Below, piece by piece: positions 6,760 to 10,353 of a DNA stretch of 10,353 bases. The notes under the pieces were generated by a model. That model was not told where the DNA came from. It did not search any database and was given only the letters and a program-made list of their open reading frames with translations. The stretch's first letter is position 1. Each line of letters opens with the position of its first letter. This DNA is from a candidate division TA06 bacterium (GTDB taxonomy: Bacteria > Hydrothermota > DG-26 > E44-bin18 > JADFOU01), in contig JADFOU010000047.1 of the NCBI GenBank assembly GCA_022562655.1, positions 1-10,353 of the forward strand, written 5' to 3'. A program made the position numbers and the translations under genes.

Positions 6760-7005
6760 ATGAAGGTGAAGGTAAGATTTTTTGCCCACTGCCGAGAAAT
6801 TGCCGGGAGAGAGTTGATGGAGGTGGAGTTGAGAGAGGGTTCGACAGGGGCGGAACTCTGGCGGTCCCTCGAGGAGCAGTTCCCCAAATTTAAAGAGCTC
6901 TCTTCCATTGTTGCTCTGGCAGTTAATGAAGAGTATGTGAATACGAATGTTCTCCTGAAGGATGGGGATACCATCAGTTTGATCCCGCCGGTGAGCGGGG
7001 GATAG
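6760..7005 (+). CDS. moaD: Molybdopterin synthase small subunit MoaD
   Basis: MoaD is the ubiquitin-like sulfur carrier of molybdopterin synthase. Its C-terminal glycine is adenylylated by MoeB, converted to a thiocarboxylate, and inserted into the MoaE active site to donate sulfur to cyclic pyranopterin monophosphate. This protein is 81 residues, the length of E. coli MoaD. It has the beta-grasp opening MKVKVRFFAHCREIAGRE, the core VALAVNEEYVN, the late DGDTISLIPPVSGG, and the essential terminal Gly80-Gly81. A strong Shine-Dalgarno sequence (AAGGAG, 6749-6754) precedes the ATG by 5 nt. The last 15 nt of the gene are duplicated just before moaE with one mismatch. Confidence 0.93.
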   Translation: MKVKVRFFAHCREIAGRELMEVELREGSTGAELWRSLEEQFPKFKELSSIVALAVNEEYVNTNVLLKDGDTISLIPPVSGG

Positions 7006-7080
7006 TTGAATGAATTTCAATCACAAGGAAGGAAAGATTCGGTAGCCGCAGGCTTTAGCCTGCGCGTGAGCGGAGGATAG
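6991..7080. repeat. 15-nt direct repeat flanking a palindromic insertion between moaD and moaE
   Basis: The last 15 nt of moaD (6991-7005) recur at 7066-7080 with a single G-to-A change. Between them lie 60 nt holding the hairpin CGCAGGCT-TT-AGCCTGCG (7047-7064). The downstream copy carries the GGAGG (7072-7076) that serves as moaE Shine-Dalgarno. The layout resembles insertion or duplication of a mobile palindromic repeat at the moaD/moaE junction. Confidence 0.75.
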
Positions 7081-7082
7081 AG

Positions 7083-7505
7083 GTGTTTAGAATTACACGG
7101 GAAGATCTCTGTTTAGAGGAACTGGTGAAGGCGGTGGAGTCTCCGGAAGTTGGAGCCATCGCCACATTTTCTGGAACCACCCGAAACCATTCGGAAGGAC
7201 GGAAAGTACTCTCATTGGAATACGAAACCTTTGAGGGAATGGCAGAGAAGAAGCTGAGGGAGATCGGAGAGGAGATCAAGAAGCAATGGAGGGTAAAGGG
7301 GGTGGCTATTGCCCATCGGATTGGGAGAATAGAGGTCGGGGAGGCGAGCGTGATGATCGCAGTCTCTGCCTCGCATCGGAAAGAGGCCTTCGAAGCCTGC
7401 CGCTATGCCATTGATCGAGTGAAGACGGTGGTGCCGATCTGGAAGAAGGAGTTTTTTGAAGATGGGGAAAGATGGGTGGAAGGGAAAACACCAAATACTG
7501 AATGA
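7083..7505 (+). CDS. moaE: Molybdopterin synthase catalytic subunit MoaE
   Basis: MoaE forms a heterotetramer with MoaD and transfers two sulfurs to cyclic pyranopterin monophosphate to give molybdopterin. The 140-residue product has the family features GAIATFSGTTRNHSEGR, LEYETFEGMAEKKLREI, AIAHRIGRIEVGEASVMIAVSASHR and DRVKTVVPIWKKE. Active-site lysines corresponding to E. coli K119 and K126 are K114 and K121, with the same spacing. Translation starts at GTG 7083, six bases after GGAGG (7072-7076); no better in-frame start is seen. The final residues (about KTPNTE) and the stop codon run into a GAAT-rich dispersed repeat, so the C-terminus may have been altered by repeat insertion. It is the second gene of the molybdenum cofactor cluster. 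Confidence 0.92.
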   Translation: MFRITREDLCLEELVKAVESPEVGAIATFSGTTRNHSEGRKVLSLEYETFEGMAEKKLREIGEEIKKQWRVKGVAIAHRIGRIEVGEASVMIAVSASHRKEAFEACRYAIDRVKTVVPIWKKEFFEDGERWVEGKTPNTE

Positions 7506-7608
7506 AGAATAGTGAATGTCGAATGTAGAATTTCGAATAGTGAATTTAGAATGTAAATATTCCAAGTCCAGAGTCTAAAGTCTAATGTCTATAATCAATA
7601 GTCCAATG
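7500..7608. repeat. GAAT-type repeat and AGTCTAAAG leader between moaE and moaA
   Basis: Positions 7500-7555 consist of variants of GAATGTCGAAT and GAATTTCGAAT. TGAATGTCGAAT (7513-7524) recurs at 9232-9243 and GAATTTCGAAT (7528-7538) at 9240-9250. Positions 7572-7608 repeat the 37-nt leader found before nfo (297-333), again ending in the start codon. The gap holds no gene, no terminator and no recognisable Shine-Dalgarno sequence. Confidence 0.75.
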
Positions 7609-8595
7609 TCCGATTTGATTGATACGTTTGGGAGAGTTCATACGAACCTCCGGATCTCCGTAACGGACCGGTGCAATTTCCGCTGTGTCTATTGTATGCC
7701 AGAAGAGGGGATGAATTGGCTCCATCGTTCCGAACTCCTCAGTTATGAAGAAATCGCCCGAGTGGTTCAAGTTGCTGCTTCATTGGGAATTCGAAAATTG
7801 AGATTGACGGGAGGGGAACCCATGATGAGGAAGGACCTCCCGGTACTGATCGAAATGTTGTCAAAGATCGATGGGATCGAAGAGATCGCCATGACGACGA
7901 ACGGGTTTTTTCTGAAAGGAAAGGCGAGAACGCTTTATGAAGCCGGGCTTCAGAGGATCAATGTGAGTCTGGATTCTATGAACTCGCAAAAGTTCAAAGA
8001 GATGGCAAGGCGAGATGCCCTGAAGGAAGTATTAGAGGGATTAGAGGAGGTGGAGAAAGTTCCTATCCGTCCCATCAAGTTGAACTGTGTGGTGATTCGT
8101 GGTTACAACGATGATGAGGTGATTGAACTGGCGAAATTGGCAAGAGAAAAGCCCTATGTAGTTCGATTCTTGGAGTTTATGCCCATTGGCGAAGAGGATG
8201 GCTGGAGTATGGAACGGGTTGTCCCTTCTCGGGAGATCCGGGAGAGGATCAACGAGTGGAAGGAACTCCGACCCATTGAGGTGGAAAGGGGATCTACCCC
8301 TTCGGAAATGTATACTTTTGCCGACGGGGTGGGAAAGATCGGGTTTATTAGTCCGGTGAGTGAACCCTTCTGTGCCCAATGTGACCGCCTCCGCATCACC
8401 TCCGATGGAAAACTCCGGAACTGCCTCTTTGCCATGGAGGAGATGGATCTAAAATCGATTCTCCGTAAAGGGGGAAAAGACGAGTTGATTCGTGACGTTT
8501 TCCTTGCCTCTGTCAAGGCGAAGAAGCCCGGGCATCTGATTGGTCACAAAGAGTTCGTGAGACCGGAGAAGACGATGTCACAGATTGGGGGATAA
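7606..8595 (+). CDS. moaA: GTP 3',8-cyclase MoaA (radical SAM)
   Basis: MoaA uses S-adenosylmethionine and two [4Fe-4S] clusters to convert GTP to 3',8-cyclo-7,8-dihydro-GTP, the first step of molybdenum cofactor synthesis. With the start at 7606 the protein is 329 residues. The radical SAM cluster motif is C23, C27 and C30 (DRCNFRCVYCMPEEG), followed by the SAM-binding LTGGEPMMR. The GTP-binding C-terminal cluster is C256, C259 and C273 (FCAQCDRLRITSDGKLRNC). The C-terminal Gly328-Gly329 tail needed for catalysis is present. An in-frame ATG at 7585 would add MSIINSP, but those codons lie in a dispersed repeat. Homologues usually start just before the DTFGR motif, so 7606 is preferred. Neither start has a Shine-Dalgarno sequence. 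Confidence 0.94.
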   Translation: MSDLIDTFGRVHTNLRISVTDRCNFRCVYCMPEEGMNWLHRSELLSYEEIARVVQVAASLGIRKLRLTGGEPMMRKDLPVLIEMLSKIDGIEEIAMTTNGFFLKGKARTLYEAGLQRINVSLDSMNSQKFKEMARRDALKEVLEGLEEVEKVPIRPIKLNCVVIRGYNDDEVIELAKLAREKPYVVRFLEFMPIGEEDGWSMERVVPSREIRERINEWKELRPIEVERGSTPSEMYTFADGVGKIGFISPVSEPFCAQCDRLRITSDGKLRNCLFAMEEMDLKSILRKGGKDELIRDVFLASVKAKKPGHLIGHKEFVRPEKTMSQIGG

Positions 8596-8601
8596 ATCTG
8601 A

Positions 8602-8690
8602 TTTACCGCAGAGACGCAGAGGACGCAGAAGTTTTTTAGGTATTTTTATTTTTTACTATTTAACAATTTAACCAGTCACCATTTAACCAA
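8602..8690. repeat. CGCAGAG repeat and TTTAACCA-rich leader before moaC
   Basis: Positions 8602-8630 carry three near-copies of CGCAGAG(A) and match the element at the window start. Positions 8648-8690 are AT-rich and contain three TTTAAC motifs, ending in CCATTTAACCAA (8679-8690). That 12-mer recurs exactly at 9271-9282 before mogA. In both places it ends exactly 4 nt before ATG. No terminator or Shine-Dalgarno sequence is visible. Confidence 0.72.
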
Positions 8691-8694
8691 CTCA

Positions 8695-9171
8695 ATGAAT
8701 CGATTGTCACATTTGGATTCTAAAGGGAATGCGAGGATGGTGGATGTCTCAGGGAAAAAAGAGACGGTGAGGACAGCGGTGGCTTCTGGAGAGATTACCC
8801 TCTCGAAAGAGGCTTTTCTTAAGGTGAAAGAGAATGCGGTGGAGAAGGGGGATGTCCTGACGGTGGCGAAGATTGCAGGAATTCAAGGTGCGAAAAGGAC
8901 TTATGAACTGATCCCACTCTGCCACAAAATTTTCTTAAACCATGTGGATGTTACTTTCCAAATGAATGAAAAGAGAAGGGCGATTGCGATTGAGGCGACA
9001 ACGAAGGCGACGAGCAAGACAGGGGCGGAAATGGAGGCCTTGACAGCGGTCTCCCTCGCCGCTCTGACCATCTATGACATGGTGAAGGCGGTGGATCGGG
9101 GGATGATTATTTCTGAGATTAAGTTGTTGAGAAAGAGTGGAGGGAAGTCGGGAGTGTGGGAAAGACAGTAG
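8695..9171 (+). CDS. moaC: Cyclic pyranopterin monophosphate synthase MoaC
   Basis: MoaC converts the MoaA product into cyclic pyranopterin monophosphate. The protein is 158 residues, close to E. coli MoaC. The key residues fall at the same numbers as in E. coli: K51, C76-H77 (LIPLCH), E112 and E114 (AEMEAL), D128 and K131 (DMVKAVD) and K147. The opening LSHLDSKGNARMVDVSGK is the normal family start, so ATG 8695 is right even though no Shine-Dalgarno sequence precedes it. The leader is a dispersed AT-rich repeat. It lies 99 nt after moaA with only repeats between them, consistent with one transcript. Confidence 0.95.
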   Translation: MNRLSHLDSKGNARMVDVSGKKETVRTAVASGEITLSKEAFLKVKENAVEKGDVLTVAKIAGIQGAKRTYELIPLCHKIFLNHVDVTFQMNEKRRAIAIEATTKATSKTGAEMEALTAVSLAALTIYDMVKAVDRGMIISEIKLLRKSGGKSGVWERQ

Positions 9172-9282
9172 TCGCCGACGCTCCATAGCTTCGTCGACGG
9201 AGCGCAGTAGGTAGTAGCAGTGGCAGAATCTTGAATGTCGAATTTCGAATGAAGATTTAATATCTCAAATCCATTTAACCAA
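9172..9282. repeat. Composite of three repeat families between moaC and mogA
   Basis: Directly after the moaC stop is a 33-nt element (9172-9204) with arms CGCTCC (9179-9184) and GGAGCG (9199-9204), flanked by CAGTAG at 9166-9171 and 9205-9210. Next comes CAGTAGGTAGTAG (9205-9217), whose reverse complement is at 9887-9899. Then a GAAT-type repeat (9232-9250) shared with the moaE-moaA gap, and CCATTTAACCAA (9271-9282) shared with the moaC leader. No gene or terminator is seen. Confidence 0.7.
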
Positions 9283-9286
9283 AAAT

Positions 9287-9778
9287 ATGATTCGTGTTGC
9301 AATATTGACGGTGAGTGATGGGGTGGCAGCGGGAAGTCGGGAGGATAGAAGTGGGAGGGTGATTCGGGAGGTCGTTGAGAAAGAAGGGTGGGAAGTTGTG
9401 AATCATCAGGTTGTACCGGATGAAAGAGGAGAGATTGTAAAGACATTGATGGATTATTCTGAGAATGGAAAGATTGATCTCGTTTTGACGACGGGAGGAA
9501 CGGGGCTTTCGCCCAGGGACTGGACACCGGAGGCGACAAAAGAAGGAGTAGATCGAGAGGTGCCGGGACTGGCGGAGGTGATGCGAGGGAAAACCCTCGA
9601 GAAGAACCCGATGGCGATGCTTTCCAGAGGGATTGCAGGCATCCGAAATAAAACCCTCATCATCAACCTTCCCGGCAGTCCAGAAGGGGTGAAGGAATGT
9701 CTGGAAGTGGTTCTTTCGGTTCTTCCACACGGGATTGAGGTGTTGAAGGGGGAGGAAGGTGGGAAGCATCCGGTTTGA
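9287..9778 (+). CDS. mogA: MogA/MoaB family molybdopterin adenylyltransferase
   Basis: Members of this family activate molybdopterin by adenylylation before molybdate insertion by MoeA. The 163-residue protein has the typical opening IRVAILTVSDGVAAGSREDRSG, the nucleotide/pterin-binding TTGGTGLSPRDWTPEAT (T68-T84; D78 and E82 in the active-site loop), and the late NLPGSPEGV (127-135). The family is small and single-domain, as here; MoeA would carry extra domains. Sequence alone does not separate MogA from MoaB, which share the fold, so the symbol is tentative. The start is forced by homology; the ATG follows an AT-rich repeat leader without a Shine-Dalgarno sequence. It is the last molybdenum cofactor gene visible; the insertase MoeA is not in the window. 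Confidence 0.9.
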   Translation: MIRVAILTVSDGVAAGSREDRSGRVIREVVEKEGWEVVNHQVVPDERGEIVKTLMDYSENGKIDLVLTTGGTGLSPRDWTPEATKEGVDREVPGLAEVMRGKTLEKNPMAMLSRGIAGIRNKTLIINLPGSPEGVKECLEVVLSVLPHGIEVLKGEEGGKHPV

Positions 9779-9780
9779 GA

Positions 9781-9818
9781 AATTGGAAAATGGTTGGTGG
9801 AAATTGGAAGTTGGTTAA
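9781..9818. repeat. Imperfect 21-nt tandem repeat after mogA
   Basis: AATTGGAA begins at 9781 and again at 9802, each followed by a TGGTTGG-like tail, so a 21-nt unit is present in two diverged copies. It fills the gap between the mogA stop and the Shine-Dalgarno sequence (AAGGAGA, about 9818-9824) of the next gene. No terminator is visible here. Confidence 0.6.
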
Positions 9819-9830
9819 AGGAGAAGAGAT

Positions 9831-10353
9831 ATGGAAAGAGGGAGGAAGATTTGGAAATGGACTTTTCCCTATCTACTAACTACTATCTACTACCTACTGG
9901 GTTCTGTATCCTCCTTCGCCCAGATCACCTTTGAGAGGATCTACGGCGGCGCTGCTGATGATGAGGGCCGCTCTGTCCAGCAGACTGTTCCAGATGGGGG
10001 GTATATAATCACAGGATGGACAGAGTCCTTCGGTGCAGGTAGTCGAGATGTCTATTTGGTCAAGACGGACTCTTTGGGAGACACCCTCTGGACAAGAACC
10101 TACGGTGGCACGAAGATATTGGTTTTTCTGTTCAAAAGACCTCCGAAGGGGGATATATCCTCACAGGAAGAACAGAATCCTTCGGTTCAGGTGGATGGGA
10201 TGTCTACCTGATCAAGACCGACTCCTTAGGAGACACCCTCTGGACCAGGACCTTCGGCGGACCTAACTTGGAGGAGGGCCACGCTGTCCAAGAGACCTCA
10301 GATGGGGGGTATATCATCGCAGGAGATACGCGTTCCTTTGGTGCAGTCGGATG
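9831..10353 (+). CDS. Secreted tandem-repeat protein, frameshifted and cut by the window end
   Basis: A good Shine-Dalgarno sequence precedes ATG 9831. The first 31 residues form a signal peptide (hydrophobic core PYLLTTIYYLLGSV, likely cleavage after SSFA). Then come repeats of about 52-53 residues with the pattern YGG..D.G.SVQ..DGGYIITG.TESFG..DVYLVKTDSLGDTLWTRT. The frame from 9831 stops at 10211 after unrelated residues, because about 4 nt are missing near 10110-10112. From 10112 another frame continues the same repeat pattern, open to the window end, as DIGFSVQKTSEGGYILTG, DVYLIKTDSLGDTLWTRT and GGYIIAGDTRSFG. The protein is probably extracellular or cell-surface and beta-propeller-like; function is unknown. 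Either this is a real pseudogene or variable gene, or a sequencing/assembly indel. Confidence 0.8.
9942..10353 (+). repeat. Tandem coding repeats, 156-159 nt units
   Basis: Copy 1 is 9942-10100 (159 nt, 53 codons). Copy 2 is 10101-10252 (152 nt; 156 expected from copy 3 alignment, so 4 nt short). Copy 3 starts at 10253 and runs out of the window. The sequence GACACCCTCTGG recurs at 10080 and 10232. The copies are similar enough in DNA to recombine. Confidence 0.85.

Noticed and set aside
7500..7608. CRISPR array or attachment site in the GAAT-type repeats
   Set aside because: Units are short, degenerate and lack regular spacers; no cas, integrase or transposase gene is nearby.
9275..9769. 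Reverse-strand frame of 164 residues opposite mogA
   Set aside because: It overlaps nearly all of a conserved MogA/MoaB gene, shows no family signature and reads like antisense composition.
10101..10215. Programmed ribosomal frameshift in the repeat protein
   Set aside because: No slippery heptamer or downstream structure is evident, and about 4 nt of expected repeat sequence are missing, which fits a deletion.

Overview
The window is a single-strand (+) gene array from an uncultured bacterium, probably a metagenome-assembled genome of a candidate phylum. The coding strand is purine-rich, with many AGA, AGG and GGA codons. Gaps between genes are packed with short dispersed repeats, and a YGG...DSLGDTLWTRT repeat protein of a kind I associate with candidate bacterial phyla closes the window. 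I cannot fix the phylum from sequence alone.

Layout. (1) 138-263 is a short CcmD-like membrane protein, probably the tail of a cytochrome c maturation operon lying upstream. (2) 331-1215 is endonuclease IV (nfo) with an in-frame palindromic repeat insertion. (3) 1216-1548 is a repeat-rich gap ending in a near-consensus promoter. (4) 1549-5972 is a translationally coupled pair of exported amidohydrolase-fold proteins, closed by a strong rho-independent terminator. Of their three amidohydrolase-like domains only the second half of the large protein keeps metal-binding residues. (5) 6048-6077 is a near-consensus promoter with an overlapping inverted repeat, driving a TetR regulator (6128-6739) and then a molybdenum cofactor run: moaD, moaE, moaA, moaC and a mogA/moaB-type gene (6760-9778). 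(6) 9831 to the window end is a secreted tandem-repeat protein whose frame is broken by an apparent 4-nt loss.

How it works together. MoaA and MoaC make cyclic pyranopterin monophosphate from GTP. MoaD and MoaE insert the dithiolene sulfurs. The MogA/MoaB-type protein adenylylates molybdopterin. The metal insertase MoeA and the MoaD-activating MoeB are not in the window. The TetR gene lies 20 nt upstream of moaD and is probably co-transcribed with it.

The most unusual theme is the behaviour of the dispersed repeats. They fill nearly every long gap, they sit inside two genes without breaking frame, they appear to encode part of a signal peptide, and related repeat leaders run right up to the start codons of nfo and moaA (30 of 37 positions identical) and of moaC and mogA (an identical 12-mer ending 4 nt before ATG). 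The repeat-led genes lack a recognisable Shine-Dalgarno sequence, whereas moaD, moaE, both amidohydrolases and the last gene have one.
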